This document shows, piece by piece, positions 9,274 to 18,475 of a DNA stretch of 60,330 nucleotides. The DNA is from Verrucomicrobiota bacterium (GTDB lineage Bacteria > Verrucomicrobiota > Verrucomicrobiia > Opitutales > Opitutaceae). Below the pieces are notes generated by a model. It was given only the letters and a program-made list of their open reading frames with translations. It was not told the origin of the DNA and did no database searches. Positions within the stretch are counted from its first letter, which is position 1; each line of letters begins with the position of its first letter. The stretch is taken from contig JAEZUE010000061.1 in NCBI GenBank assembly GCA_023443455.1, positions 1-60,330 of the forward strand. Direction: 5' to 3'. The position numbers and the translations under genes were made by a program.

Positions 9274-9357
9274 CTCGCGGCGAGCGGGTTCGGCGGTAGG
9301 GCCGGGCGTGGTGTCCTCGACGGCTCGCGCGGGGCGGCACGTCGGCAAGCGAGCGTG

Positions 9358-11424
9358 CTACTCGGTGTGGCTGTGGACGGGGATCTCCGGCTTGGGCGGC
9401 AGGTGGGTCCCGGCCGAGCGACCGGCCAGGGGTTGGCGTTCGGGCACGTGGGTCGGGTGGGCATCGCCATGCACGAGTTGGGAAAGGTCGCCGACGAGCG
9501 CGGCGATCTCGTGGGCTTGGGCGGAAAGCTCCTCGGCGGCGGAGGCCGATTCCTCGGCGTTGGCCGCGTTGGATTGTACGACGGATTCGAGCTGGCCGGT
9601 GGCGTGGCTGACTTCGGCGAGTCCCGTGGTGAGGTCGGTGGTGGCGTGGGTGATGGCCTGCACCTTTTCGCCGATGATGGTGGCGGACTCGACGATGGCC
9701 TCGAAGTTGTCGTTGACCCCGGTGATGCCGGCGCCGGCGTGGCGGATGAGCTCGATGTTGCTGTCGAGTTTGATCTGCGTGGTGCGGGCGGCTTCGGCGG
9801 CCCGGCCGGCGAGGTTGCGGACCTCCTCGGCCACGATGGCGAAACCGGCCCCGGCCTCGCCGGCGCGGGCGGCCTCGACGGCGGCGTTGAGGGCGAGAAT
9901 GTTGGTCTGGAAGGCGATCTCGTCGATGGTCTTGATGATCTTCCCCATTTCGCCGCTCTCGGCGACGATGCGGTTCATCGACTGGGTCATCTCGACCATC
10001 GCCTTCAGGGATTGGCCGGACTTCTCGATGTTCTGCCGCATGAGTTCGTCGGCTCCCCTGGTGAGTCCGGCGACATTGGTTCCGTGCTGGGACATGCTTT
10101 GGAGGCTGCTGGCCGTTTGGGAAAGGGCCGAGGCCTGGTGGCTGGCGCCGTCGGCGACCTGCTGGCCGGCGTCGGCGATCATGCCGGCGGCGCTGAGGAC
10201 TTGTTCGGAGCCGGCCTTGAGCTGGTCGGCGATGCGGATGAGTTGGCGCGACAGCGCTTGGGCGGTGGCGAGCCAGAAGAGCACGGCGGCGAGGGTGGCG
10301 ACGACGAGGATGATGACGATGTTGCGGGAGCCGGCATCGCCGATCGCGGCGAGTTTGCGCGGAGCGGCCATGAACTCGTCGGTGTAGGAGCCGGCGCCGA
10401 CGACCCAGTCCCAGGCAGGGAAGTACGCGACCCGGACGATCTTTTCGCGCGGGGCGGGGTCGTTGGGGTTCTTCCACTGGTAGACGACCTCGGCGGTGGC
10501 GCCGGGAGGGGCGGCCTTGGCGGTGGCGATCACCTCGTGGATGATGGAGCGCCCGGAGGCGTCCTTCGTGTCCCAGATGTTCTCGCCGTCGCGGGCGCCG
10601 TTCTGGGAGACGACGTAGTTGCCCTTCGAATCGAGCACGTAGACGTAGCCGGTGGAGCCGACCTTGGTGGTGATGATGGCGCGGCGGAGGGCGGCGGCGC
10701 TGTCTTCGCGCACGCCGACGTAGAGCATGCCCAGGAGGGTGCCGTCGTTGTCGGTAAGCGGTGAATACGAGGTGAGGTACCAGGCGTTGACGACGAAGGC
10801 GCGGCCGGTGAAGCGTTCGCCGCGGAGGACGGTGGCGACCACGGGGTTGTTCTGGCCGTCGGGGTTGCGGGCGGGGATGTAGGTGCCGATCGCGCGCCGG
10901 CCGTCGTTCTCGACGTTGGTGGCGACGCGGAGCATGTCGCCGGCGTCGTTCATCTTCTGGAAGACGGTGACGGTGCAGCCGACCTGGGCGGCGATCTCGT
11001 CGACCAGCGGGGTGGCGGCCTTGAGATCGGCGTTTTGCCCGAGCCAGAAGCCGCCGATCTCGAGCTTGGGCAGGGTGATCTCGGTGCTCGCCTTCGAGAA
11101 CTGGTTGACGGCGCTCCAGGTGACGGAGTCCTGGGCGAGGGAGGGTTCGCCGGTACGGTCGATCGTGGTACGCGCCACGCGCAGCGACGACTGCAGCATC
11201 TGCTCGAGGGTGTGCTGCTGGGCTTCGCACATCGCCAGCACTCCCTTGGCGATGTGGTCGAGGTCGGCCTGGGCGAGCGCCCTGCTTTCCTCGACAGCGA
11301 CATCGGTCATGCGAGTATTCTGTCGATACACCAGGACTGCGATGATCGCGAGCGGGATCGCCGAGAGGGCGATGCCGGCACAGAGCATCCGGGTGCGCAG
11401 AGAGAGTGTGGCGAGTGCGGTCAT
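9358..11424 (-). CDS. Methyl-accepting chemotaxis protein with Cache-type sensor
   Basis: 688 residues: TM1 about 13-33, a large periplasmic Cache (Cache_3/Cache_2-like) sensor 34-350 with a WDWVVGAGSYTDEF end motif, TM2 about 368-388, then the cytoplasmic coiled coil 400-650. The hairpin tip DEIAFQTNILALNAAVEAAR starts near 501 and is intact, so the protein should dock CheA/CheW. There is no clear HAMP domain between TM2 and the coiled coil. The C-terminal 35 residues are Pro/His-rich and lack a CheR-docking pentapeptide. It is the last gene of a minus-strand group, 10 bp after the STAS gene, which suggests a shared input for chemosensory and partner-switching signalling. Confidence 0.92.
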   Translation of the reverse strand: MTALATLSLRTRMLCAGIALSAIPLAIIAVLVYRQNTRMTDVAVEESRALAQADLDHIAKGVLAMCEAQQHTLEQMLQSSLRVARTTIDRTGEPSLAQDSVTWSAVNQFSKASTEITLPKLEIGGFWLGQNADLKAATPLVDEIAAQVGCTVTVFQKMNDAGDMLRVATNVENDGRRAIGTYIPARNPDGQNNPVVATVLRGERFTGRAFVVNAWYLTSYSPLTDNDGTLLGMLYVGVREDSAAALRRAIITTKVGSTGYVYVLDSKGNYVVSQNGARDGENIWDTKDASGRSIIHEVIATAKAAPPGATAEVVYQWKNPNDPAPREKIVRVAYFPAWDWVVGAGSYTDEFMAAPRKLAAIGDAGSRNIVIILVVATLAAVLFWLATAQALSRQLIRIADQLKAGSEQVLSAAGMIADAGQQVADGASHQASALSQTASSLQSMSQHGTNVAGLTRGADELMRQNIEKSGQSLKAMVEMTQSMNRIVAESGEMGKIIKTIDEIAFQTNILALNAAVEAARAGEAGAGFAIVAEEVRNLAGRAAEAARTTQIKLDSNIELIRHAGAGITGVNDNFEAIVESATIIGEKVQAITHATTDLTTGLAEVSHATGQLESVVQSNAANAEESASAAEELSAQAHEIAALVGDLSQLVHGDAHPTHVPERQPLAGRSAGTHLPPKPEIPVHSHTE

Positions 11425-11434
11425 GGCGGTTTCC

Positions 11435-11746
11435 TCAGCGGCCTTCCGAGATCGAAAAGATCGAATCGAGCTTCATCTCGCGGAAGAGGTGGAAGATGGG
11501 GGTGGGGACACGGACCAGAGCGAGAACGGCGCCGTGGATCGCGAGGTCCTTGTAGAAGACGAGCAGCTTGCCGATGCCGGCGCTGCCGATGTGGGTGACG
11601 CCGCCAAGGTCGATCTCGACGCGTTGCGGGGCGCCGAGGGCGACATCGCGCAGGCGTTTCTTGAGATCCTCGGCGGCGAGTTCGTCGATTTCGCCCTGGA
11701 TGGTCAGGCGGGCGAGTTGGTTGTCGCGGGTTGCGGTGATGTTCAT
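11435..11746 (-). CDS. STAS-domain protein (anti-sigma-factor antagonist type)
   Basis: 103 residues covering one STAS domain of the SpoIIAA/RsbV kind. In partner switching such a protein binds an RsbW-type kinase and is controlled by phosphorylation of a Ser in the loop after strand 3. Here that loop reads THIGSAGIGKLL, with Ser55 as the likely site. The ATG at 11746 overlaps the stop of the upstream phosphatase/kinase gene as ATGA, so the two are probably translationally coupled and made in matched amounts. The upstream protein carries both a PP2C-type phosphatase and an RsbW-like ATPase domain, so it could both phosphorylate and dephosphorylate this partner. Confidence 0.88.
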   Translation of the reverse strand: MNITATRDNQLARLTIQGEIDELAAEDLKKRLRDVALGAPQRVEIDLGGVTHIGSAGIGKLLVFYKDLAIHGAVLALVRVPTPIFHLFREMKLDSIFSISEGR

Positions 11747-14700
11747 GGCATCGAACGGATTGAGGGTGAAAGGTGGGGAGAATTCCAGAGGTCGAGTCGG
11801 GGGAGCGGCGAGCGGCCCGAGACCGGGCGAAAGGTCTTTTCGTCGCCGAAATGGAGGGTGAGATGGCGGCCGCGGTCGGACCAGCGGGCCTCGTCGGCGA
11901 AGCGCCGAATCATGAAGAGGCCGCGGCCGGAGGGTTTGGTGCGGTTCTCGTGTGCGGTGGGGTCGCCCACCTCCTCCCATTGGAAGCCGTCGCCCTCGTC
12001 GATGATCTCGATACAGGCGTCGTTGCCGTAGGAGCGTCGGACGACGATCCCTTTCTCGGGGTTTCGGCGGTTGCCGTGGCGCCACGCGTTGTAGAGGGCC
12101 TCCTCGAGCACCATGTGCAGGCGCATCGGCGCGGCGGTGACGCCGTGGTCGCGCCACTCCTCGCCGATCTTGGCCGAGAGTTGGGCGCGCTTGTCGCGCA
12201 GGTCGGCGATGCTGGCGGGGCGGATGCAGTCCTCGAAGACGGTCGGCGGGAGCTCGATCTCGATGCAGAAGAGGGCGACGTCGTCGGGGAACTGGCGGAT
12301 GTCGACGGCCTGTTCGCAGGTGATGCCGGCGGCGGTCTCGAAGAGGCGTTGGGCGAGCCGGACGACATGCAGGCGGGGTTCGCGGGCGACCAGGTCGCGG
12401 ACGAGGGCGACAAGGGTCTGGGAGGAGAGGTGGGGCTGCTGGCGGGTGGCGGGCAGCTCGAGCAGGCCGTCGGTGTAGAGGATGATCTTGTCGCCGGGCT
12501 CGAGCTGCAGGGAGGCGGCGGAGAACTGGTGGTGGTCGATCATGCCGACGGGCAGGTTGGTGCCTTCGGCGGCGATCGAAGGGATGAGCTGGACGGTGTT
12601 GCCGCGGACCAGCAGGAAGGGGGGGTGGCCGGCCACGAGGTAGCTCATCCGGAGCGTGGCGTGGTCGATCTCGAGGTTGATGGCGGTGAAGAAGTCGCCG
12701 TCCTGAAATAGGTGCGACCGGCAGATCTCGCGATTGAGCTGGGTGGTGACCTCGGCCAGCGAGCGGCGCGCGCCGGCGGGGCCGACGAGGGCGTTGTGGA
12801 TGAGGTCGGTGATGATGCTGCGCAGGATGCAGCCGACCTCGTGCCCGGACTGGTCCTTGATGCTGACGAGGGTGCGGGAGCCCTGGTCGTCGGCGAGGTG
12901 GCGGGCGAAGAAGTGGTCGCCGCCCTCGAGGTGGCGGGGAATCGACTGCGCGGCGGTGAAGAGGCGGCGGCCTTCGGGGAGGGACGTGTTGCGGGGCTGC
13001 TCGGCGTTGACCAGCAGGAGGACCTGGTGGGCGAGGCCGATGTTCATCTCCTGCTTCTCGAGCAGGCGGCGCAGGGAGGCGTTGCTCTCGGCCAGTTCGG
13101 CGGTGCGCTGGACGACGCGGTCCTCGAGGTCGGCGTGGGCGCGTCGGAGGGTCTCGGCGGCGGCCCGGCGGTCGGTCTCGTCGATGAGGAAGCCGGTCAC
13201 GCCGACGGGCTGGCCGTCGCGCACGATGAGGTGGGCGTAGCTGGTGCCGTGGAAGGTGGTGCCGTCGCGGCGGACGAAGCAGTACTCCTCGCCGCCGACC
13301 GTGTGGCCGGCGAGGATACGGCCCCAGTTGGCGCGCAGGCGGGCATGGTCGTCGGGGTGGACCATGGAGAAGAGGTTGATGCCGAGGCGGACATCCTCGG
13401 GGGTGAAGCGGCCGGCCTTGATGCCCTCGCGGTTGACCACGAGGAGGTTTCCCCGGAGGTCGAGTTCGTAGACGACCTGGGGGAGGGAATCCACCATGAG
13501 GCGGTATTTTTGCTCGCTGGCGGCGAGGTTCTGCTGGGCGCGCTCGCGTTCGGCGATCTCCTCGCGCAGGCGGCGGTTGGTCTGGCCCAGTTCCTCGGTG
13601 CGCTCGCGGACGCGGTCTTCGAGCAGGAGGTGCGCCTTGCGCAGTTCCTCCGCCGCCTCGTGGGCGGCCGTCACGTCGGTGAGCATGCCGACCATGCATT
13701 TGGCGCCGCCGGGGTCGTCGATGTAGTAGCCGCGGTCGCGGAACCAGAGGTGGCTGCCGTCGTGGCGTCGCATCCGGTATTCGAAGTCGAAGGGGGTGCC
13801 GGTTCGCAGGCAGCGATGGAGGTAGGCGAGCGCGCGGCGACGGTCTTCGGGGTGGATGAGGCGCAGCCAGCGCAGGAGGGTGCCGCCCATCTCGGCCAGC
13901 GGGTAGCCGAGCACCTGGCCGACCGTGTCGCCCCAGAGGATGAAGCCGGTCTCGAGGCTGAGCTCGTAGGTGATCTGGCCCGACGCAACTGCGACGATCT
14001 CGTAGCGTTTCTTCCAGGCGGTGATTTCGTTCTCGGCCTGGCGGCGCTGGGTGATGTCGCGGATGCTCTCGATCGCCCCGGTGGTGCGGCCGTCCTGGTC
14101 GAAGAGCGGGCGGGCGCTGCCCCAGAGGTAGATCTCCCGGTCGGTGCCCGGCGGGGTGCGTCGCATTTCCCCTGATACCGTGCGCCCCTCGGAGCGGAAG
14201 TTGTCGTAGGTGGCCGTGACGTCGGGATCGGCGCGGAGCGCCAGATCGATCAGGATCGGGCGCCGTATCCCGTGGATGGGCAGCGCGTATTCGTGGTCGC
14301 CGCGGCCGAGGACCCGCGCCTTCGGCACCCCGGTGAGCGTCTCCATGGCCTTGTTCCAGGCGGTCACCACGCCCCGGGTGTCGATGACGAAGGTGGCGTC
14401 GGGCAGGAACTCGATGATGTCGTTGAGCCGGCTGTTCGCGGCCTTGAGCGCGGTCTGGGCGGCGAGGCGTGCATCGGCCTCGAGGATCAGCGAGACGCAG
14501 CCGCCGATCGCCGAGGCGAAGGACTGTTCGGCGGCAGTCCAGGCGCGCGAGGGGCCGAGGTGCTCGCAGCGGACGGCGCCGACGATCGATCCGCCTCCGC
14601 GTATCGGAGCATCGAGCACGGCGCCGACGCCTTCCGCGGTGAGCGTGGCGGTGGCGAGGCGGTGGGTGGCGGGATCGTGGGCGGCGTCGCCGGCGGCGAT

Positions 14701-15795
14701 GATCCGCCGGCTGCGGAGCGCGTCGAAGTATTCCGGGAAGTCGGTCGCGGCCAGTTGGGCGGGGGGTCGGTGGGCGCCGGTGGGTTGCTCGAAGCAGTCG
14801 TGGCAGCGCAGCACGGTGCCTTCGGCTTCGAGGAACCAGACGCCGACCCGGGCGACGCCGAGGGCTTGGGCGGCGACGCTGGTGACGAGCCGGAGGGCGG
14901 TCCCGCGATCGGAGTGGAAGAGGCGTTCGTCGGCGGTGAGCGACGCGAGGGCGTTGGTGAGCAGTTTCGACCGGGCTTCGCGGAGTTCGAGCGCCGCCTC
15001 GTTTCGACGGGCGCCGGTGATGTCGCGGAAGACGGCCAGCAGCCAGCGCCGGCCGGCGACGGGCACCGGGTTGAAGGTGATGGCGACGAGGATCGTATTC
15101 CCTTGGCGGGTGCGGGCGGAGGTCTCGACCTCGCGTTTCTCGCCGGTGGCGGCGGCCTCCTCGGCGCGGTCTTCGACCCGTCGCAGCTCGCCCGGGTCGG
15201 GGTGGATCGAGGGGAGGAATTCCCGGAGGGTGGGGGTGAGGGAGCGGCTGAACCCGGAAATGCGGCGGAGTTTGCGGTTGAAGACGGCAATGCGGCCCTG
15301 TTCGTCGACCAACAGAAGGCCTTCGCCCACGCTTTCGGTGATTGCGGCAAGCTGCCGGGCCGCCATGAGGGCGCGGCGTTCGCGCCCGGTGGTGGGGGGC
15401 GCGGGAGGGGCGTGGCCGATCAGGTCCAGGAGGCGGGTGGGCAGGCGCTTCGCGCCGGTGCGGTCCAAGGCCAGGAAGTCGGCGGCGCCTTGGCGCATCC
15501 AATGCACCGCCTGCTCGATGTCGGGGTTTTCGGAACACACGACGACCCGGGGCGGTGTCCCCGGGGGGAACAGCCGCTGGCGGTGGGCCGAGGCAAAATC
15601 GGCGGAGACGAGCACGACGGAGGTGGTGTGCAGTTCGTCGCCGGCAGGTCGGTCGCGGAGCGAGGTGCGGACGATGGCGTGAAATTCCTTCCGGTCCCCG
15701 ATGGCGGAGATGATTTGGGCGCCGAAGTCATCGGATCCGAGGACCAGAATCCGGTGGGTCGGCGTGGGCTCCGCCGTTGGAGTCGAGGCGTGCAT
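11743..15795 (-). CDS. Multi-sensor PAS/GAF protein with SpoIIE phosphatase and RsbW-like kinase domains
   Basis: 1350 residues, cytoplasmic. Rough order: degenerate receiver-like domain 15-120; PAS 146-262; GAF 285-440; PAS 455-585; PAS 597-713; coiled coil 710-760; PAS 763-876; coiled coil 875-915; SpoIIE/PP2C 950-1185 with EGGD (957-960), TDG (1108-1110) and PDD (1170-1172) metal-binding motifs; HATPase_c_2 1200-1325 with N-box EEALYNAWRHGN, DEGDG and GRGLFMI. The receiver-like start lacks the usual acidic pair and phospho-Asp context. Fusing phosphatase and anti-sigma kinase in one chain places both activities on the STAS protein encoded immediately downstream (ATGA overlap). Four PAS domains and a GAF imply integration of redox or ligand cues. 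The ATG at 15795 is the first plausible start. Confidence 0.9.
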   Translation of the reverse strand: MHASTPTAEPTPTHRILVLGSDDFGAQIISAIGDRKEFHAIVRTSLRDRPAGDELHTTSVVLVSADFASAHRQRLFPPGTPPRVVVCSENPDIEQAVHWMRQGAADFLALDRTGAKRLPTRLLDLIGHAPPAPPTTGRERRALMAARQLAAITESVGEGLLLVDEQGRIAVFNRKLRRISGFSRSLTPTLREFLPSIHPDPGELRRVEDRAEEAAATGEKREVETSARTRQGNTILVAITFNPVPVAGRRWLLAVFRDITGARRNEAALELREARSKLLTNALASLTADERLFHSDRGTALRLVTSVAAQALGVARVGVWFLEAEGTVLRCHDCFEQPTGAHRPPAQLAATDFPEYFDALRSRRIIAAGDAAHDPATHRLATATLTAEGVGAVLDAPIRGGGSIVGAVRCEHLGPSRAWTAAEQSFASAIGGCVSLILEADARLAAQTALKAANSRLNDIIEFLPDATFVIDTRGVVTAWNKAMETLTGVPKARVLGRGDHEYALPIHGIRRPILIDLALRADPDVTATYDNFRSEGRTVSGEMRRTPPGTDREIYLWGSARPLFDQDGRTTGAIESIRDITQRRQAENEITAWKKRYEIVAVASGQITYELSLETGFILWGDTVGQVLGYPLAEMGGTLLRWLRLIHPEDRRRALAYLHRCLRTGTPFDFEYRMRRHDGSHLWFRDRGYYIDDPGGAKCMVGMLTDVTAAHEAAEELRKAHLLLEDRVRERTEELGQTNRRLREEIAERERAQQNLAASEQKYRLMVDSLPQVVYELDLRGNLLVVNREGIKAGRFTPEDVRLGINLFSMVHPDDHARLRANWGRILAGHTVGGEEYCFVRRDGTTFHGTSYAHLIVRDGQPVGVTGFLIDETDRRAAAETLRRAHADLEDRVVQRTAELAESNASLRRLLEKQEMNIGLAHQVLLLVNAEQPRNTSLPEGRRLFTAAQSIPRHLEGGDHFFARHLADDQGSRTLVSIKDQSGHEVGCILRSIITDLIHNALVGPAGARRSLAEVTTQLNREICRSHLFQDGDFFTAINLEIDHATLRMSYLVAGHPPFLLVRGNTVQLIPSIAAEGTNLPVGMIDHHQFSAASLQLEPGDKIILYTDGLLELPATRQQPHLSSQTLVALVRDLVAREPRLHVVRLAQRLFETAAGITCEQAVDIRQFPDDVALFCIEIELPPTVFEDCIRPASIADLRDKRAQLSAKIGEEWRDHGVTAAPMRLHMVLEEALYNAWRHGNRRNPEKGIVVRRSYGNDACIEIIDEGDGFQWEEVGDPTAHENRTKPSGRGLFMIRRFADEARWSDRGRHLTLHFGDEKTFRPVSGRSPLPRLDLWNSPHLSPSIRSMP

Positions 15796-16075
15796 GGGGG
15801 CTCAGCGCAGGAGGGCGCACGGGGACTCTTCGCCCGAAGCTGCTCGCGCGGCGGGCTGGGGCGAGGGCGGTGAAGTGAAGCTGAGGAGGAACCCCCATCT
15901 CGGCATGATGGGCCTTTCATCGGCCGAAGTCGGGATGGGTTGAGGCGGAACGCTCCCGGGGGAGGGCGCGCAGCGGGAGTGCGGCGTGTTTTGCCTTCAA
16001 TTCTTCCGGACCATTGCTACGGTGCTCGCCGTTGCCTCCCGCCGCCGCCCCGCGGCCAAGCCCTTCCTTCGTTGG

Positions 16076-16582
16076 ATGAATCCGGAAACCCGCCTTTTCG
16101 CGTACGGTACCTTGAAACGCGGCTCGCCCATGCACGAGCAGCTCTGCCGTGGGGTGCGTTCGGTCATTCCGGCCCAGTTGTGGGGGCGCCTCTATGAGCT
16201 TCCTTCGGGCAGTCCCGCCTTGGCGGTGCCGGAAGCGGCGGTGCTGGGTCGGGCCACCTTGGCGCCGGACGAGGACCACCTGCGGCTGGGGGTGGCCATG
16301 CACGAGGCGCCGCCGGTTGTCTCCAACGAAGGGTGGCGTCCGGTGCGCGGGCAGCTCATCGCGCTGGCCGACTTCCGCACCGCCTGGCCGACTCTCGACG
16401 CCTGGGAGGATGCCTCGCCGGATCGTCCGCGGCTTTTCCGGAGGGTGCTGGTGAGGGTCGAGCGGGAGAACGGTGTGCCGATCACGGCTTGGACCTACGT
16501 CGTGCCCCAGCTGCCGCAGGGTTCGCGCGAGCTGGTGGCCGGGGTGTGGCCGGTGCGCGTGGCGCTGCCGACCCCCGATTAG
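16076..16582 (+). CDS. Gamma-glutamylcyclotransferase (AIG2)-like protein
   Basis: 168 residues. The N-terminus LFAYGTLKRGSPMH is the diagnostic GGCT/AIG2 substrate-loop motif (YGTLK(R)G), followed by a small beta barrel and AWTYVV near the C-terminus, as in the family. Such enzymes cleave gamma-glutamyl amines to 5-oxoproline. The middle (about residues 50-85) is longer than in minimal members. Start ATG 16076 puts the motif at residue 10, the usual place; the upstream ATG at 15986 would add a hydrophobic and Arg-rich piece unlike the family. Confidence 0.82.
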   Translation: MNPETRLFAYGTLKRGSPMHEQLCRGVRSVIPAQLWGRLYELPSGSPALAVPEAAVLGRATLAPDEDHLRLGVAMHEAPPVVSNEGWRPVRGQLIALADFRTAWPTLDAWEDASPDRPRLFRRVLVRVERENGVPITAWTYVVPQLPQGSRELVAGVWPVRVALPTPD

Positions 16583-16650
16583 CCCGCGTCATCACCAACC
16601 GCTCACACCCACGCTCGCTTTTCTCCCTCCGCCGCCTAGCCTCCGCCGCC

Positions 16651-17502
16651 ATGTACCATCTCGCGATCAACCGGGTGCAATCGGGACCTTTCAGTGAGGA
16701 CGACGTCCGAGCGCGGATCACGCGCGGCGAAGTCGGCCCCGGCGACCTGTGCTGGCGCGAGGGGTGGAGCCAATGGCGCAAAGTCGGCGAGACCTTTGCG
16801 ATGGGTGCGCCGGAACTTCCGCCGGTGATCGGCTCGACGCCGATCCCTTCGGCCCCCGTGGCCCCGCAGTCGGCGGTTCGGCCGGCGCTCGGAGCGGTTG
16901 TGGCGCCGGCGAAGTCGAGCGGGTTGGCGCTGGCGAGTCTGCTCTGTGGCATCGGGGTGTTCCTGCTCTTCCCGCTGCTCTTCCTCTTCGCCCCTCTCGC
17001 CGTCATCTTTGGGCACATCGCCAAATCGAAGATCAAGGGCTCGGCCGGCACAGTCGGCGGCGACGGCATGGCCACGGCGGGCCTCGTCATGGGGTACCTG
17101 GGCATCGCCGGCGTGCCCTTGGTCGGCCTGCTGGCAGCGATGGCGATCCCGGCCTTCCAGAAGGTGCGCCACAACTCGCAGGAGGCCACGGTGCGCAACA
17201 ATCTCGCGCAGGTGTGGTCCGCGGTCGAGCAGCAGATGTTGGAGACGCAGGTGGAGACGGTGACCTACGAAGAGGTGGTCGGGACCTATTTTCAGGACTT
17301 CAAGCCGGTGGCCGGCGAGGATTACCGCGGGTTGACGATTCGCCGCGGCGACGAGCGGCTTTCGGTCACGTTGGCCGACGGTCGCGACGTCACGTACTGG
17401 TTTTCCGAACCGGCGGGCGGCGGGGCGGTCGACATGACCGCCCCGGTGGAGGTCCCGGCCGAGATTGAAGAAGCCGTCGCACCGGAGCCGGCGGCGGAAT
17501 GA
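16651..17502 (+). CDS. GYF_2-domain membrane protein with pilin-like segment
   Basis: 283 residues. Residues 1-50 form a GYF_2 (DUF4339) domain (QSGPFSEDDVRARI, W..GW..W), a Pro/Ala linker follows, then a DUF4190-like pair of membrane helices around 90-155 (GLALASLLCGIGVFLLFPLL, ATAGLVMGYLGIAG). The second helix ends AAMAIPAFQKVRHNSQEATVRNNL, which looks like the N-terminal helix of a type IV pilin-like protein, with an 80-residue outer domain after it. The architecture recurs in Verrucomicrobia, but no function is established that I know of. It is the first gene of a probable three-gene plus-strand group ending at the terminator at 18425. Confidence 0.75.
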   Translation: MYHLAINRVQSGPFSEDDVRARITRGEVGPGDLCWREGWSQWRKVGETFAMGAPELPPVIGSTPIPSAPVAPQSAVRPALGAVVAPAKSSGLALASLLCGIGVFLLFPLLFLFAPLAVIFGHIAKSKIKGSAGTVGGDGMATAGLVMGYLGIAGVPLVGLLAAMAIPAFQKVRHNSQEATVRNNLAQVWSAVEQQMLETQVETVTYEEVVGTYFQDFKPVAGEDYRGLTIRRGDERLSVTLADGRDVTYWFSEPAGGGAVDMTAPVEVPAEIEEAVAPEPAAE

Positions 17503-17557
17503 GCCCGGCGCGAGCGTTCGAGAATTTTTCGAAACCAAACCCAAAAACCTGATCACA

Positions 17558-18016
17558 ATGAGAGACGAACAAATCTTTGCCGGCGTAATGGTGTTTGTCG
17601 CCATCGGGGCGATTGTCCTGGCGCTGGCCATCATGGCCTTCATCTGCTGGCTGCTGATGGGCTGCCTGAAGCGCATCCCGCCCCAATACCGCAAGATGGA
17701 GCCGGGCATGGTGTGGCTGATGATGATCCCGTGCTTCAACATCGTCTGGGCCTTCTTCATCGGGTTGCGCATCCCCGAGTCGTTCCAGGCCTACTTCGCC
17801 GCCCAGGGGCGGACGGATGTCGGCGATTGCGGCCGGGGCATCGGCTTGGCGTATGCGATCTGCGGGGCGTGCTCGATCGTGCCCTACATCGGGGTTCTGC
17901 CCGGCCTCGCCTCCCTCGTGCTGCTGATCATCTTCCTGGTGAAGATGACCGGCTACAAAAACGAGATTCCCGAGCAGGGGGCGTTCACGGCTCCGTTGCC
18001 GCCCCCGAGTGTATGA
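17558..18016 (+). CDS. Small membrane protein, three or four helices
   Basis: 152 residues with hydrophobic helices near 8-35, 50-70 and 105-135, joined by a short loop IPPQYRKMEPGMVWLMMIP. Residues after 138 are polar and Pro-rich. I do not recognise a named family with certainty; the pattern resembles small uncharacterised membrane proteins found next to DUF2752 genes. The stop codon overlaps the start of the next gene as ATGA, so the two are coupled. Start ATG 17558. Confidence 0.72.
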   Translation: MRDEQIFAGVMVFVAIGAIVLALAIMAFICWLLMGCLKRIPPQYRKMEPGMVWLMMIPCFNIVWAFFIGLRIPESFQAYFAAQGRTDVGDCGRGIGLAYAICGACSIVPYIGVLPGLASLVLLIIFLVKMTGYKNEIPEQGAFTAPLPPPSV

Positions 18017-18414
18017 GGCGGATCGGCGCCGCCCTTCGCGCCTTTTTCGACAGCCCGGCTCTGCTCTGCGGAGCCGGGCTGTTCGTCGTCGGCGTGGCTT
18101 CGCGGGTCGACTGGTTGCCGCTTCCCCGCTGCATGTGGAGGACGTGGCTGGGCGTGCCGTGTCCGGGTTGTGGCCTGACTCGCGCCTGCCTGGCAATCAT
18201 GAGGGGCGAGTTTGCCGCCGCATGGGCGTTGCACCCGTGGGCCTTTCTGCTGGTGCCGGCGGCGGGCTGGTATGCGCTGCGGCCGCTGTGGAAGCGGAAG
18301 GCGCCAGCCGAGCCGGCTTCTCCGCGGCGGGGCGTGCGCGTGCTGCCGGTTGCGGTCATGCTGGTCTTTTCGCTCTGGGCGGTCTGGCGGGCGCTCCATC
18401 CTTCGCTCGAGTAA
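18013..18414 (+). CDS. DUF2752 membrane protein
   Basis: 133 residues with three hydrophobic stretches and the hallmark CPGCGLTRA (residues 50-58) of DUF2752, in which a CxxC sits at the membrane surface between helices. Function unknown; the CxxC suggests metal binding or redox chemistry. It starts inside the stop of the preceding membrane-protein gene (ATGA) and is followed by a strong bidirectional terminator. Confidence 0.88.
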   Translation: MRRIGAALRAFFDSPALLCGAGLFVVGVASRVDWLPLPRCMWRTWLGVPCPGCGLTRACLAIMRGEFAAAWALHPWAFLLVPAAGWYALRPLWKRKAPAEPASPRRGVRVLPVAVMLVFSLWAVWRALHPSLE

Positions 18415-18424
18415 CGGCATGAAA

Positions 18425-18450
18425 AAACCCGGACGGTGAAGTCCGGGTTT
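18425..18450. terminator. Bidirectional terminator between convergent genes
   Basis: AAACCCGGAC (18425-18434) pairs perfectly with GTCCGGGTTT (18441-18450) around a GGTGAA loop. The stem has A/T runs at its base on both strands, so it can end transcription from both the DUF2752 gene and the DUF4870 gene. Confidence 0.9.
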
Positions 18451-18475
18451 GGAAACAAAATCAGGTGCCTGCGAC

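Noticed and set aside
12712..15873. Long plus-strand frames (12712-14175, 14272-15873) opposite the sensor gene
   Set aside because: Their Val/Gly/Glu-rich translations are the antisense of a gene with complete PAS, SpoIIE and HATPase domains.
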